64,000 bases of DNA from Rhizobium mayense (GCF_030272705.1 NZ_JARFYM010000030.1:1-64000); one strand, 5' to 3'. Positions 1 through 8,378 are shown, counted from the stretch's first letter. Translations and numbers: made by a program. The notes: a model not told the origin generated them from the letters alone.

Positions 1-76
1 GGACAAGGAAGATCTTGGTCAATCCCTCTGCCTGCCCGAGTCGCTCGAACCAAAGCGCGCCGAAATTGAACGACAT
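1..76 (-). CDS. Partial 5' end of an unidentified leftward gene
   Basis: A leftward ATG at 76 opens a frame that stays open to the window edge and encodes 25 residues beginning MSFNFGALWFERLGQAEG. The sequence GGAACGAAAG just upstream could serve as a ribosome site. It lies downstream of the small operon 168-1338 and on the same strand. The fragment is too short to assign a family, and it could be a chance open frame. Confidence 0.35.
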   Translation of the reverse strand, partial: MSFNFGALWFERLGQAEGLTKIFLV

Positions 77-126
77 CTTTCGTTCCGTCCGGCGCCCACG
101 CCGGTTTTGCCGGCATGATCGTTTCG

Positions 127-147
127 GGGCGCGGCACTCCCGCGCCC
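127..147. terminator. GC hairpin after the 78-residue gene
   Basis: GGGCGCG at 127-133 and CGCGCCC at 141-147 form a perfect 7-bp stem with a 7-nt loop, about 20 bp past the stop of the leftward gene ending at 168. There is no T tract, so it is at best a weak intrinsic terminator or an mRNA-stabilising hairpin. Confidence 0.4.
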
Positions 148-167
148 TTAAGCGTTTGCGGTCTGCC

Positions 168-404
168 CTAGGCCTCTTCGTAGATCAAGTCCGGTGCGAC
201 GATCCACTCGCCACGGCGCAACGACATCACGTCGAGCCGTCCGCGACGATCGCGCGCGGCCATACCGACGAAATGGTAGTGGCTGCCGTGCCTGTCGATT
301 ACGGAACCGCGTATCGGCTTGCCGCGAACGTGACCCACGACCGGCCCGACGCCCCTGGTGCCGTTGAGAACGAAGTATTCATGCGGGATGCTGCGGCTGA
401 CCAT
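168..404 (-). CDS. Small conserved-looking hypothetical protein (78 aa)
   Basis: Encodes 78 residues starting MVSRSIPHEYFVLNGTRG and rich in Gly, Arg and His. No signal peptide or membrane segment is seen. Its start codon overlaps the stop of the 45-residue gene before it (TAATG, 402-406), which argues for translational coupling and for both being real. The compact middle part (HGSHYHFVGMAARDRRGR) looks like a small beta fold, but I recognise no family. It is the third gene of the leftward set 1338-168. Function unknown. Confidence 0.5.
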   Translation of the reverse strand: MVSRSIPHEYFVLNGTRGVGPVVGHVRGKPIRGSVIDRHGSHYHFVGMAARDRRGRLDVMSLRRGEWIVAPDLIYEEA

Positions 405-541
405 TATGCCCGAACCTCGCGGTGGGCGACCAAGTCTGCAGGACCTTTTGCTTCGGATTCCACCCTTGCGGCCGAAGGCTTCGGTCGTAGCGGCCTTTTC
501 TTCTTGATTTCGACCACGAATGGTTTCCGTTGCGGCTGCAT
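404..541 (-). CDS. Very small basic protein (45 aa)
   Basis: A 46-codon frame begins with ATG at 541 after a good ribosome site (GAAAGGAC, 7-8 nt upstream) and ends at TAA 406-404, overlapping the next start. The product begins MQPQRKPFVVEIKKKRPLRP and is strongly basic in its first half, with a more acidic or neutral second half. It sits 26 bp after the hydratase-like gene. The strong ribosome site and coupled stop/start support it. The basic stretch would suit nucleic-acid binding, but no motif proves this. Confidence 0.5.
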   Translation of the reverse strand: MQPQRKPFVVEIKKKRPLRPKPSAARVESEAKGPADLVAHREVRA

Positions 542-567
542 TTTATGTCCTTTCGAATTCCGTTTTT

Positions 568-1338
568 TCAGGCAAAGACGCACTCGACCTGGCCGAGTGG
601 GCCGAAGTCGACCGCCAGATGCTGACCTGACGAGACCTGATGAATTGTCGTGCAGGAACCGGTGGCGACGACATCGTTTGGTTCGAGCTGACGGCCGTTC
701 GCGGCAAGTTGTCTAGCGAGCCAGGCGACGGCGTTCAAAGGATTACCCATGACCGACGCCGACTTTCCGGAAAAGACAGTCTGCCTGAACAGAAAGGTCG
801 TCACGTCGATCTCCGCGAGTTCGCCGAGTGAGACGTCGCGGACGTCATCGCCGCAGATCGTGGCAACATGCAGGCCGAAGTCCGCAATCGCCACATTGTT
901 ACCCGGGAATGCTTGGCGGGTTCTGCGGCCGATGATTCCGATCGCCGGCCGGCAGTCCAGAATGGCGTCGCTCAGAGTTTCGATATGGATCGGCTCGCCG
1001 TCATCGGGATATGCGCGCAGCATCGTGAATGCGAACTCGCACTGGGCGCCCATCGCTCCCGGCGGAAGCCGGAGTTCCTTTACGCCCGAGAGAAGCGACA
1101 AAGGAGGTATTTCGGAATAGACAGGCTTGGTCAGACGCAGCGCCCGCAGCGACGCCTCGCTCGTACCGATGATCGCAAAGCCCTTTCGTTCGAAACCCAA
1201 AATATCCTGCGCAGTCGCTTGGATATCGTATGCCTCTCTTTCCGAACCGATCAGGTTCAGGGGAAGATCGCAGAGATCGTCGTGGAGGCGGCTTTTGGCA
1301 AGGATGCCGGCGGTGGCGTCCTTGAGTTCGAAGTACAT
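568..1338 (-). CDS. 2-keto-4-pentenoate hydratase / FAA-hydrolase-like protein
   Basis: 256 residues, the usual size of MhpD-type 2-hydroxypenta-2,4-dienoate hydratases and related oxaloacetate decarboxylases. These are soluble Mg-dependent enzymes that add water to dienoates in meta-cleavage pathways. The central part (GAMGAQCEFAFTM, then IIGRRTRQAFPGNN) and the ending (VATGSC, then VDFGPLGQVECVF) match the fold of that superfamily. I start at ATG 1338 (MYFELKD), which has GGAG 8 nt upstream; the frame could be extended to a TTG at 1350. No other meta-cleavage gene is nearby, so the substrate is unknown. Two tiny genes follow in the same direction. Confidence 0.65.
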   Translation of the reverse strand: MYFELKDATAGILAKSRLHDDLCDLPLNLIGSEREAYDIQATAQDILGFERKGFAIIGTSEASLRALRLTKPVYSEIPPLSLLSGVKELRLPPGAMGAQCEFAFTMLRAYPDDGEPIHIETLSDAILDCRPAIGIIGRRTRQAFPGNNVAIADFGLHVATICGDDVRDVSLGELAEIDVTTFLFRQTVFSGKSASVMGNPLNAVAWLARQLAANGRQLEPNDVVATGSCTTIHQVSSGQHLAVDFGPLGQVECVFA

Positions 1339-1552
1339 CGCATGCTCCAATTCGCAAAATTGGCTGTGCAGGCGAAATTGGACAGGAGCGCATTAGTATT
1401 CCATTCGAACGCATGCTCGAAGAAATCAAAATCTCATAGTGGTGCTGGCTCCGAACGCCGCACCTTTATACAACGTTTATAAATCTCACATTGTTTCCCC
1501 ATGGAATTCAAATCCGCGACAGGCCACTTCCATCTATGAGGAGGATTTGTTC

Positions 1553-2383
1553 ATGTCCTTGGATAAAGATATCGACCAGCGCAAACATGGGGTCGCCGCA
1601 AATGCCACTCCTGCTCGCGACCTGAGCCTGTCAGACCTGCCGTCAGTCATCCAATATCTTGCGTCTCCGATTATGGTGCTGCTGGCCACGGCGGTTGCTG
1701 CCGGCTTTGAGCGCTACGAGACAATTCCCAACCTGTCGCTCATTTATGTTCTGCCAGTTGTCATCAGCAGCGTGGCTTTCGGCCTTGGTCCGGCATTGTT
1801 CTCCGCACTTCTCGGAGCCCTCGCATATAACTTCTTTTTCACCGAGCCCCGTTTCTCCCTTGCGGTAGCGGACACCGCCAACATCTGGGCTATCGCGCTG
1901 CTCTTCATCGTCGGCTGCGTAACCAGCACCATTGTGTCGACGAAGCGGCGCGACAAGGCGGAGCTTGACCGCTTCCGTCTACACCAGAACAAACTGCAGA
2001 CCTATGGGCGACAGATGATTGCAGCGACCTCCGCGGAGGAAGCAACAAGTCTTACTCGTTCCGTCCTGGCGTCGATCTTTCAGGCTCCGGTCGCCGTCAT
2101 TTTCGCCGAAAGCGACGAGATCAAGGTCGGGGGCGGAACAAATCTAACTCAAGTGGAAATCGATGCGGCGAAAACGGCATTTGAGTCGAATGCGAGCGTG
2201 GCGGGAGGCGTTTATCCCTTCGACAAATCCCGGTTCGATTTCTGGCCAGCCCGAACGACATCCGACCGGACAATTGTCATTGGCGTTGCATTCGATCCGG
2301 AGCGTCGTCCATCCAATCCGGATGGGATCATCGAGATTGTCGCGCTGATGCTGGGTGCAACGATCGGCCGCTGCGAGGCCTGA
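1553..2383 (+). CDS. DUF4118 membrane protein (KdpD-like transmembrane domain)
   Basis: 276 residues starting at ATG 1553, which has a strong GAGGAGG ribosome site at 1539-1545. An upstream in-frame extension to 1439 lacks such a site. Residues about 35-130 hold four hydrophobic helices of the type found in the membrane domain of KdpD sensor kinases (LYVLPVVISSVAFGLGPALFSALLG style, then the family hallmark YNFFFTEPRFSL). After the helices comes a cytoplasmic region resembling a degenerate GAF domain. No histidine-kinase core follows, so it is a stand-alone sensor-like or accessory protein. Ligand unknown; no kdp genes are in the window. Confidence 0.75.
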   Translation: MSLDKDIDQRKHGVAANATPARDLSLSDLPSVIQYLASPIMVLLATAVAAGFERYETIPNLSLIYVLPVVISSVAFGLGPALFSALLGALAYNFFFTEPRFSLAVADTANIWAIALLFIVGCVTSTIVSTKRRDKAELDRFRLHQNKLQTYGRQMIAATSAEEATSLTRSVLASIFQAPVAVIFAESDEIKVGGGTNLTQVEIDAAKTAFESNASVAGGVYPFDKSRFDFWPARTTSDRTIVIGVAFDPERRPSNPDGIIEIVALMLGATIGRCEA

Positions 2384-2445
2384 GCCTGTCTCAATAGGAG
2401 CGTGGTAACGTCTCGAGGTCGGCCGCGAGGAAACGCCTCGTCCGC

Positions 2446-2721
2446 TCATAGATATTTGGTGATCGTCTTGAACTCGTCGATCGACTGCCGCCGGTCCTTG
2501 GGAAGTGCGCCGACCGTCTCCTCGAGGCAGTGATCAAGGTGGTCCTGGATCAGAGTCCGCTTCGCGTTGATGATCGCCTTCTCGACAGCGGAAAGCTGCT
2601 GCGCGATGTCGAGGCATGGCTTGCCGCCCTCGATCATGGCGATAACGCTCTTCAAATGTCCTTCGGCTCGCTTGAGCCGCTTGACGATTTCCGGGTGAGT
2701 TGCGTGCGTGTGTCCTGTCAT
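2446..2721 (-). CDS. dmeR: DmeR-type metal-responsive repressor (CsoR/RcnR/FrmR family)
   Basis: 91 residues, all-helical DUF156 fold, typical size for the family. His residues cluster at the N terminus (MTGHTHATH), and Cys36, His61, His64 and Cys65 lie where RcnR/CsoR members bind metal. Family members repress efflux genes until a metal ion loosens DNA binding. It lies 92 bp downstream of dmeF on the same strand. A DmeR/DmeF pair responding to Ni and Co is known in Rhizobium leguminosarum. Here the regulator is behind the transporter rather than in front of it, with its own candidate operator at 2731-2747. Confidence 0.82.
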   Translation of the reverse strand: MTGHTHATHPEIVKRLKRAEGHLKSVIAMIEGGKPCLDIAQQLSAVEKAIINAKRTLIQDHLDHCLEETVGALPKDRRQSIDEFKTITKYL

Positions 2722-2730
2722 GCTGCCTGT

Positions 2731-2747
2731 ATCCTGCAGGAGGGGAT
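2731..2747. promoter_or_regulatory. Candidate DmeR operator upstream of dmeR
   Basis: ATCCTGCAGGAGGGGAT has ATCC/GGAT ends around a G-rich centre and contains the 10-bp palindrome TCCTGCAGGA (2732-2741). It lies 10 bp before the dmeR start and resembles the larger palindrome at 4238-4256 upstream of dmeF. G tracts flanked by inverted AT-containing arms are the known style of RcnR/FrmR-type operators. Assignment to DmeR is inference. Confidence 0.5.
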
Positions 2748-2813
2748 TGGTGTCAACGGACGGCGCCGTGGATCGCTATTGCCGCGAACGCGGAATTTCG
2801 TCCGGCGCGCGGC

Positions 2814-4172
2814 TCAATGATGATGTCCTTCCGGCTCCTCCATCCGGAAGGGAAGCTCTTCCAACCGATCGCCCGCAACGAGCTTGAGCACCGCGTCGAA
2901 CTCATGTGGTTCCGCCGGAGCCTCCGTGCTCTGAAAAGCGTGATGATCGTCGTGCAATCGAACGAGCTGAAGTGTCTCGACGCCGCCCGGACGTTTGATC
3001 TCTACAGTTGCCCGCAGACCGTCCATTTGAGAAGAAAGCGTCAGGCGCATCCGTTCGCCTTCAGGCGTGTCGACGATCTCGAGAAGGCCCGTTGCAACTG
3101 GCGATTCCACCTTGGAGGGAGCCGGCGCATGGTGATGTCCATGATGGTGTCCGTCCGCGGCCGCCGGTGATACTCCGGTTGCGTGTAACTGGATGGTGGC
3201 CGAGCCGAGGGCCGGCAGGTGAGCCTCCAGTTCCGTCCTCAGGGCCGACAGAATTTCGTTCGCCTCCTCGACCGATTTCGCGCCGTCGATGGCGACTGTT
3301 ACGTCCGTGTGCAGCTTGTGACCGAGCCAACGGGCCTTGACGTCCGTTACACTTTTGATGCCGGGGACGTGCTCCGCGGCATGCCGTACTTCGTCGGCGA
3401 CCCCCGGCTCCACGCCGTCGAGGCTGCGCGTGATGACGGCGCGGGCCGACTGCCAGACGATACCGAAAATCGCGATCGTGATGAGCAAGCCGATGATCGG
3501 GTCGGCGAGCGGAAAGCCGAGCCAGACGCCGACCGCGCCGACAACAACCGCAAGACTTGTCAGGCCGTCGATCCTGGCGTGGTAACCGTCGGCAACCAGC
3601 GCAGCGCTGTTCATCTCGCGGCCGACTCTGATGCGGAATACCGCCACGGCCTCATTGCCGATGAAGCCGATCACACCTGCGACGGCGACGGCGGCGAGCT
3701 GGGCAATCGGTTGCGGGTGGATCAGACGGTCGATGGCCTCGTATCCGGCAACGATAGCGCTGAACAGGATGATGAGGACGATCAACATGCCGGCGAAGTC
3801 CTCCACGCGGCCGAGGCCGTAGTTGAACCTCGCCGTCGGCGGACGCCGGACCAGCGCGAAGGCGATCCAGAGAGGTATGGCGGTGGTGGCATCACCGATA
3901 TTGTGGATGGTGTCGGCCAGAAGCGCCACGGAGCCGGAGGCAAAGACGACGATCAATTGCAGGATCGCCGTGATCGCGAGGATGACAAACGACCACTTGA
4001 TTGCCCAGATACCGCGTTCCGACGCGGCGATGCTCGGATCGACGACACCGTGGGTATGGCCGTGCCCTCCCGCCTCCGCATGGGAGTGACCGTGTCCTCC
4101 ATGGTTGTGCCCGTGACCATGATGATGGTCGTGCGCGCCAAAACCGAACCATTCCTTGATCGTCGTGAACAT
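2814..4172 (-). CDS. dmeF: DmeF-type cation diffusion facilitator (Co/Ni efflux)
   Basis: 452-residue inner-membrane proton/metal antiporter. Residues about 14-42 form a His-rich cytoplasmic tail (HDHHHGHGHNH...), followed by six transmembrane helices. The two metal-site motifs are present: DTIHNIGD in helix 2 and DGYHARID in helix 5. A cytoplasmic CDF C-terminal domain follows, then a second His patch (DGHHHGHHH) and an extra C-terminal domain of roughly 100 residues ending in EGHHH, which plain CDF proteins lack. GAGGAT precedes the ATG at 4172. It is first in a two-gene set with dmeR. Ni/Co specificity rests on the DmeR/DmeF pairing, not on direct proof. Confidence 0.88.
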   Translation of the reverse strand: MFTTIKEWFGFGAHDHHHGHGHNHGGHGHSHAEAGGHGHTHGVVDPSIAASERGIWAIKWSFVILAITAILQLIVVFASGSVALLADTIHNIGDATTAIPLWIAFALVRRPPTARFNYGLGRVEDFAGMLIVLIILFSAIVAGYEAIDRLIHPQPIAQLAAVAVAGVIGFIGNEAVAVFRIRVGREMNSAALVADGYHARIDGLTSLAVVVGAVGVWLGFPLADPIIGLLITIAIFGIVWQSARAVITRSLDGVEPGVADEVRHAAEHVPGIKSVTDVKARWLGHKLHTDVTVAIDGAKSVEEANEILSALRTELEAHLPALGSATIQLHATGVSPAAADGHHHGHHHAPAPSKVESPVATGLLEIVDTPEGERMRLTLSSQMDGLRATVEIKRPGGVETLQLVRLHDDHHAFQSTEAPAEPHEFDAVLKLVAGDRLEELPFRMEEPEGHHH

Positions 4173-4237
4173 GTATCCTCGTCACCTTTGCTTGCGCTCA
4201 CAAACAGATGCGGCGCGGATGGGAAGCTGGCTTCTCC

Positions 4238-4256
4238 TATCCTCCTGGAGAGGATA
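4238..4256. promoter_or_regulatory. Candidate DmeR operator upstream of dmeF
   Basis: TATCCTCCTGGAGAGGATA is an inverted repeat, TATCCTC/GAGGATA, with a 5-nt centre, 65 bp upstream of the dmeF start. The half-site TATCCTC recurs at 4174-4180, over the dmeF ribosome site. A related site precedes dmeR. Binding by DmeR is inferred from position and from the style of CsoR/RcnR operators. Confidence 0.6.
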
Positions 4257-4308
4257 ACGTCAAGTGCTCGCCAGAGGTCAACGAATGAAATCGATCTTTC
4301 TCATGTGC

Positions 4309-5649
4309 TCAGATGTGTGACGCAGGAAGCGGGCGGTCAAAAGCCATGGTTGCGACCGCACCGCCAGTAGGAAGATTCGCTAATACCAGTCGTCCGTCAT
4401 GCGCGGCCATCGTTTCGGCGACAATGGCGAGACCGAGTCCCAATCCGTCCTTGCGATCTGTTTCGCCCAATAGTTCGCTACCGCCGTCCAGGCGCCTTTG
4501 CGGGAACCCGGAACCTTGATCCATGACTTTGATTCCGCCGCTGAAGACGACGATGGTGATCACTCCGTTTTCGGGACTGTGATGTAATGCGTTTTCGACG
4601 AGGTTGCGAAGGGCTCGAAAGATGAAATCCCTGGCGCCGCTGACCAGCACAGGGCTGTTTTCCGTTCTCAACTCGATATTGCGGCCAGCCTCAATGATCG
4701 TCGGGGCGAGATAACGGGCGACATCCGCGGCGACCGCTCCCAGATCGACGACGTCGGTCGCTTCATAGTGAAGTGTCCTCACACGGACCCGGTCGACGAG
4801 TTGCGTTATCACGCGCTCGACGTCTTCAAAATCCTTCTCGACGACGCGGGCGATATGGTCCTGCGAAAGGGATAGGCGGGCTTTGGCAACGGCCAGCGGC
4901 GTGCGCAGTTCATGAGCCAATTGACCGGAAAACTGCTCCAGTGACAGAAAGCCGCCCTGCAGCCGGTCTAGCGCCGCATTTACCGATCGGATCAATGCAA
5001 GGACGTCATTCGGCATGCCGCTTTCCGTCAGTCGTGTCGCAATGCTTGATGGGCCGATTTGCGCGGCCTCTTGCGCTGCGACGCGCAACGGCCTCAACGC
5101 AAGGCCCAGGACAACAATGTTTGTCGCCAAGAGTATCAGCACAAACGGAATCCAGATCCAGGCAATATCCCCGACAAATTCCTCAAGGATGCTGTCGAAC
5201 AGGACGTGCTCTTTCGGGAAGGCAACCTGTATGACGCCTGCCAAGCTACCTTGGGCGATTGGCAGAGAAACCCCGAACAGCGTCTTCTGTCCTTGATGGG
5301 CAGGAAGCTGAAAATACTTGGTATGATCACCGGCATAGGGAATCAAAGGTTCCTGAAGACCGGAAGAAGCGATGATTTCGCCCCCGCTGTTGACCACGGC
5401 AAATTGGCCTCGCAGCTCGTGAATACGTGTCTTGAGCACCTGCGCGGGGGAGCTTGAAAGCTGCGGGTCCGTTGCCAATTCGTGGCGTAAATTCTCGGCA
5501 AAGGTCGACAGGGTCTCCTCGCGAAATGCCTCATTCGAGGCTTGAAAGCGGAAGTACAGGAACACCGCGCTTGCGCAAATCGCGACGACGGCAACGATCG
5601 ACATTGCCAGGATCAACCGCTGAAGAAGTGTGAGGCGCGGTCGCTTCAA
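4309..5649 (-). CDS. Sensor histidine kinase
   Basis: 446 residues. A first membrane helix lies near residues 10-32, then a periplasmic sensor loop of about 125 residues, a second helix near 160-185, and a HAMP-like linker. The H box follows (AHELRTPLA, phospho-His near 245), then the N box (NLVENALHHSPENG) and G boxes (DQGSGFP, GLGLGLAIV). The start is a TTG at 5649 whose bases overlap the stop of the upstream regulator (TTGA), so the two are translationally coupled. It is a class-I kinase of the QseC/PmrB/TctE kind. The signal cannot be read from the loop. Divergent glycosyltransferase genes suggest an envelope-related role. Confidence 0.88.
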   Translation of the reverse strand: MKRPRLTLLQRLILAMSIVAVVAICASAVFLYFRFQASNEAFREETLSTFAENLRHELATDPQLSSSPAQVLKTRIHELRGQFAVVNSGGEIIASSGLQEPLIPYAGDHTKYFQLPAHQGQKTLFGVSLPIAQGSLAGVIQVAFPKEHVLFDSILEEFVGDIAWIWIPFVLILLATNIVVLGLALRPLRVAAQEAAQIGPSSIATRLTESGMPNDVLALIRSVNAALDRLQGGFLSLEQFSGQLAHELRTPLAVAKARLSLSQDHIARVVEKDFEDVERVITQLVDRVRVRTLHYEATDVVDLGAVAADVARYLAPTIIEAGRNIELRTENSPVLVSGARDFIFRALRNLVENALHHSPENGVITIVVFSGGIKVMDQGSGFPQRRLDGGSELLGETDRKDGLGLGLAIVAETMAAHDGRLVLANLPTGGAVATMAFDRPLPASHI

Positions 5650-6323
5650 GGGCGCTTTTCCCTGAGCATATAGCCAATGCCGCGCATGTTGTGGATATAG
5701 AGGGCCGATCCCGCCGCTTGAAGCTTCTTGCGCAATCGATGCAGCAGAACTTCGATGGCATTGGAGCTCAGCTCGTCATCAAAACCATAGATTGCTTCTT
5801 CGACCTCCGCTTTCGACAGGACATGATTGGGGCGGCGCAAGAAAAGATGCAGTGCGGCAAATTCGCGGCGGCTGAGAGATAGCGGCGTCTCGCCGACGGA
5901 GGCGGAATACTGGCTTGGATCGAATGTGACGTCGCCGAGCTGCAAGATAGTGCCGTGACGAGGTTCGCCGCGACGCATGATTGCGCGCAGACGAGAAATC
6001 AGCACCCCCATCACAAATGGCTTGCAAAGATAGTCGTCGGCGCCGCTGTCGAGCGCATCGATGATCGAGCTCGACGCATCGCGTGCGGTCAGGATCAATA
6101 GCGGTGTCGACGGAGCAATCTTTCGCAACGGTTCGATCAGCGTCAGGCCGTCACGATCGGGCAAACCGAGATCCAATATGATGGAATCATAATCAACCGT
6201 CGCGGCGGCTTCTTCGGCATCATGCGCGTTGGCGACATGATCGACGGTGAAGCCATGGGCGCGCATCGCGTCATGCGTCACGGCGGCGAGCTTGCCATTG
6301 TCTTCGACCAATAACACGCGCAT
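5646..6323 (-). CDS. OmpR-family response regulator
   Basis: 225 residues when begun at ATG 6323 (MRVLLVEDNGKL); the frame could extend 36 codons further upstream, but only this start gives the canonical receiver N terminus. Receiver domain 1-115 with acidic pair ED at 7-8, phospho-acceptor Asp51 and the KPF lysine near 101. A winged-helix DNA-binding domain occupies about 125-220 and ends in the usual GIGYML. It is coupled to the kinase gene by a 4-bp overlap. The gene faces away from the glycosyltransferase pair across a 333-bp intergenic region. Confidence 0.9.
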   Translation of the reverse strand: MRVLLVEDNGKLAAVTHDAMRAHGFTVDHVANAHDAEEAAATVDYDSIILDLGLPDRDGLTLIEPLRKIAPSTPLLILTARDASSSIIDALDSGADDYLCKPFVMGVLISRLRAIMRRGEPRHGTILQLGDVTFDPSQYSASVGETPLSLSRREFAALHLFLRRPNHVLSKAEVEEAIYGFDDELSSNAIEVLLHRLRKKLQAAGSALYIHNMRGIGYMLREKRP

Positions 6324-6656
6324 GGAATGTCCTATCTCTCTTGCCGTGCCGAAAGTTGAATTGCGCTCGACACCACCAATCAAGGTGAGCGGTTTACCGG
6401 ATTTCATTGTCGTGAGCCAGAAGTCGGACACTCTTATGTCCGGAGGAAGAAAATGTTGCTCGGCATCCAGTATCGGTGGTGAGGAGATCGGGCGAATGCG
6501 GCCAACCTGTCGGTTTGCCGTCTGACCCGGATCGAAGGCACTGAATGAAGGCAGATTTCATCTTTTCGCCAGGATTCTGTAAGTGTGCCGTAAGCCAAGC
6601 TGAACATGGTCGCTCCCGATGTGGCGGTGAAACCACCGCCTTGGAGTGGATGCGGC
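6324..6656. promoter_or_regulatory. Divergent intergenic region, regulator versus glycosyltransferases
   Basis: 333 bp without a credible gene, separating the leftward response-regulator start from the rightward glycosyltransferase start. It must hold two divergent promoters. I could not pick out a convincing direct-repeat regulator box by eye. Both strands carry open frames, but they lack family resemblance. Confidence 0.5.
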
Positions 6657-7523
6657 ATGATAAATGCGAAGCCTGGCGAAGCGTCGCTGAAGATTTATTT
6701 GATCAACCTCGATCGCGCGGCCGATCGGTTGGTTACCATGCAACAGAAGCTAGGGAGCATTGGGCTTGCCGCCGAGCGGGTGTCGGCCGTAGAGGGCGCC
6801 TCCATCGAGTTTCCAATACCGGATTTCAATGAGGTCGCCTTTCGCTTCAAACATGGTCGCCGGCGCAATCCTGGGGAAGTCGGCTGTTATCTGAGCCATA
6901 TCGAGTGTGCGAGGCGCCTTCTTGCTTCGAGCGGCGAGTTTGCTCTTATTCTGGAGGATGATCTCGAGTTTCCGGATGACCTCGTGGAGCTCTTGGATGG
7001 GGCGCTCAAGCAGAACGAAAAATGGGATATCCTGCGCCTTTCGACGGTGAGCGCTGGCCGAAAATTCCGCTACTCCCGACTGACGGATAGGCGTAGCTTG
7101 GCGGTGGCCTTAACCCGGGAAAAGGGTTCTGGTGCCTACATCATCAATCGCCGCGCGGCAGAGTGGTTTATCCGGAAGCTTACGCCGATGCAGTTGCCTT
7201 TCGACTTGGCATTCGATCTTGAGTTTTTTGCCGGCTTGAAGTCGGCCTTTGTCGTTCCTCTCCCCATAGATCAGCAACTGGGCCTGCCTTCACAGATCCA
7301 AGGGAAACGCGGAGATTTCCACAGGTCAAAACTGCATTACGTCACGGTCATGCCGTACAGGATCTTCGTCGAGTCCAGCCGGCTGTTTTTCCGGCTTGCG
7401 CGGCTGCTCGGTCTTCTCGCGATGGGGCGCGCGGCGGCTGTTATCCGCGGAAGCACCAAAGCCGAAAAACGCATGATGCCTTTGCTTGATAGCAAGGTCA
7501 CACAGGTCGGCGAGCCGCGATGA
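6657..7523 (+). CDS. Glycosyltransferase family 25 (LPS-type)
   Basis: 288 residues starting at ATG 6657 with GGAG 7-10 nt upstream. GT25 enzymes are cytoplasmic-face sugar transferases, often adding galactose to lipooligosaccharide core. Family marks are the N-terminal YLINLDRAADR (12-22), the GEVGCYLSHIECARR stretch, the LILEDDLEF acidic metal/nucleotide motif, and the GSGAYIINRRAAEWF region. A hydrophobic arginine-rich segment near 240-265 could attach to the membrane. Its stop overlaps the next start (ATGA, 7520-7523), and the next gene is a second GT25. The pair probably modifies the same surface glycan. Confidence 0.85.
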   Translation: MINAKPGEASLKIYLINLDRAADRLVTMQQKLGSIGLAAERVSAVEGASIEFPIPDFNEVAFRFKHGRRRNPGEVGCYLSHIECARRLLASSGEFALILEDDLEFPDDLVELLDGALKQNEKWDILRLSTVSAGRKFRYSRLTDRRSLAVALTREKGSGAYIINRRAAEWFIRKLTPMQLPFDLAFDLEFFAGLKSAFVVPLPIDQQLGLPSQIQGKRGDFHRSKLHYVTVMPYRIFVESSRLFFRLARLLGLLAMGRAAAVIRGSTKAEKRMMPLLDSKVTQVGEPR

Positions 7524-8260
7524 AGCTCGGCGTCTACATCATCAACCTCGACAGGTCTGCCGATCGATGGGCCGCTGTGCGCGCGAGAGCAGACGAGTAC
7601 TGCATTGATGTCATCAGAGTGGCCGCCACCGACGGACACGAGCTGTCGCAGGAAGATTTTCGAGACGTGGATTGGAAAGGCTTTGCTCGGCATGGGGGGC
7701 GAACCATCCTTCCGGGCGAATATGGTTGCTATCGCAGCCACATCAAATGCCTCTCCACTCTTCTTGAGAGCGATTTCGACGCCGCGCTCGTCATGGAGGA
7801 CGACATCGAGATCACGGTCGATCTGACGAAAAGGGCGATCGCCATTCTTGAGGCCACTCCCGATGCGGATGTGGTCAAACTCTTCAATCATCGAAGTCGC
7901 GGGTTTCTCAGCGTCGCAACAAGCGCATTCGGCGACGAAATTGGCCGGTGCCTGCATGGGCCACAGGGTTCGGCTGCCTGCTACGTCATCACCAGGCGCG
8001 GTGCAGGCAGGGCCCTGCCGTTCCTGCGCGCCATGAGGTTTCCCTTCGATGTCGCGCTCGAAAGGGGCTGGCATCACGGCTCGAACGTGCTTACCGTCAG
8101 GCATAATATCGTGAGCTTGATGAGCCATAGCAGCAACAGCCAGATCGGTAGTCGGGCGGATTACAGCCAGGTCAAATTCGTCGGCCCGAAACGCCTGCCT
8201 ACGCACCTTTTGCGCGCCGCCGAATATTTCCGGCGCATTCGCTACGCGCTGGCGATCTGA
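7520..8260 (+). CDS. Glycosyltransferase family 25, second copy
   Basis: 246 residues with the same landmarks as its neighbour: VYIINLDRSADRW at the N terminus, GEYGCYRSHIKCL, ALVMEDDIE, and GSAACYVITRRGAGRALP. It overlaps the preceding GT25 stop by 4 bp, so the two are translationally coupled. The two proteins are diverged paralogues rather than a recent duplication and probably add different residues or linkages. The acceptor is unknown. The divergently encoded two-component system is a natural candidate regulator. Confidence 0.85.
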   Translation: MKLGVYIINLDRSADRWAAVRARADEYCIDVIRVAATDGHELSQEDFRDVDWKGFARHGGRTILPGEYGCYRSHIKCLSTLLESDFDAALVMEDDIEITVDLTKRAIAILEATPDADVVKLFNHRSRGFLSVATSAFGDEIGRCLHGPQGSAACYVITRRGAGRALPFLRAMRFPFDVALERGWHHGSNVLTVRHNIVSLMSHSSNSQIGSRADYSQVKFVGPKRLPTHLLRAAEYFRRIRYALAI

Positions 8261-8378
8261 GGGAGCTGGCGCCAGGGATTTCTGTTGCAGAACCCCGCGC
8301 GCACCGGCATTCGGAAAGGCGGACGGTGCTCGCACCATTCTCCCTCACGGGAGAGCGGTAGACTGAGCAGAGACCGTG

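Noticed and set aside
3219..4370. Rightward 383-codon open frame over dmeF
   Set aside because: Low-complexity Asp/Arg/Gly composition, antisense to a clear CDF transporter.
4309..6323. Naming the two-component pair QseBC or PmrAB
   Set aside because: Only the general family is visible; the sensor loop has no diagnostic motif.
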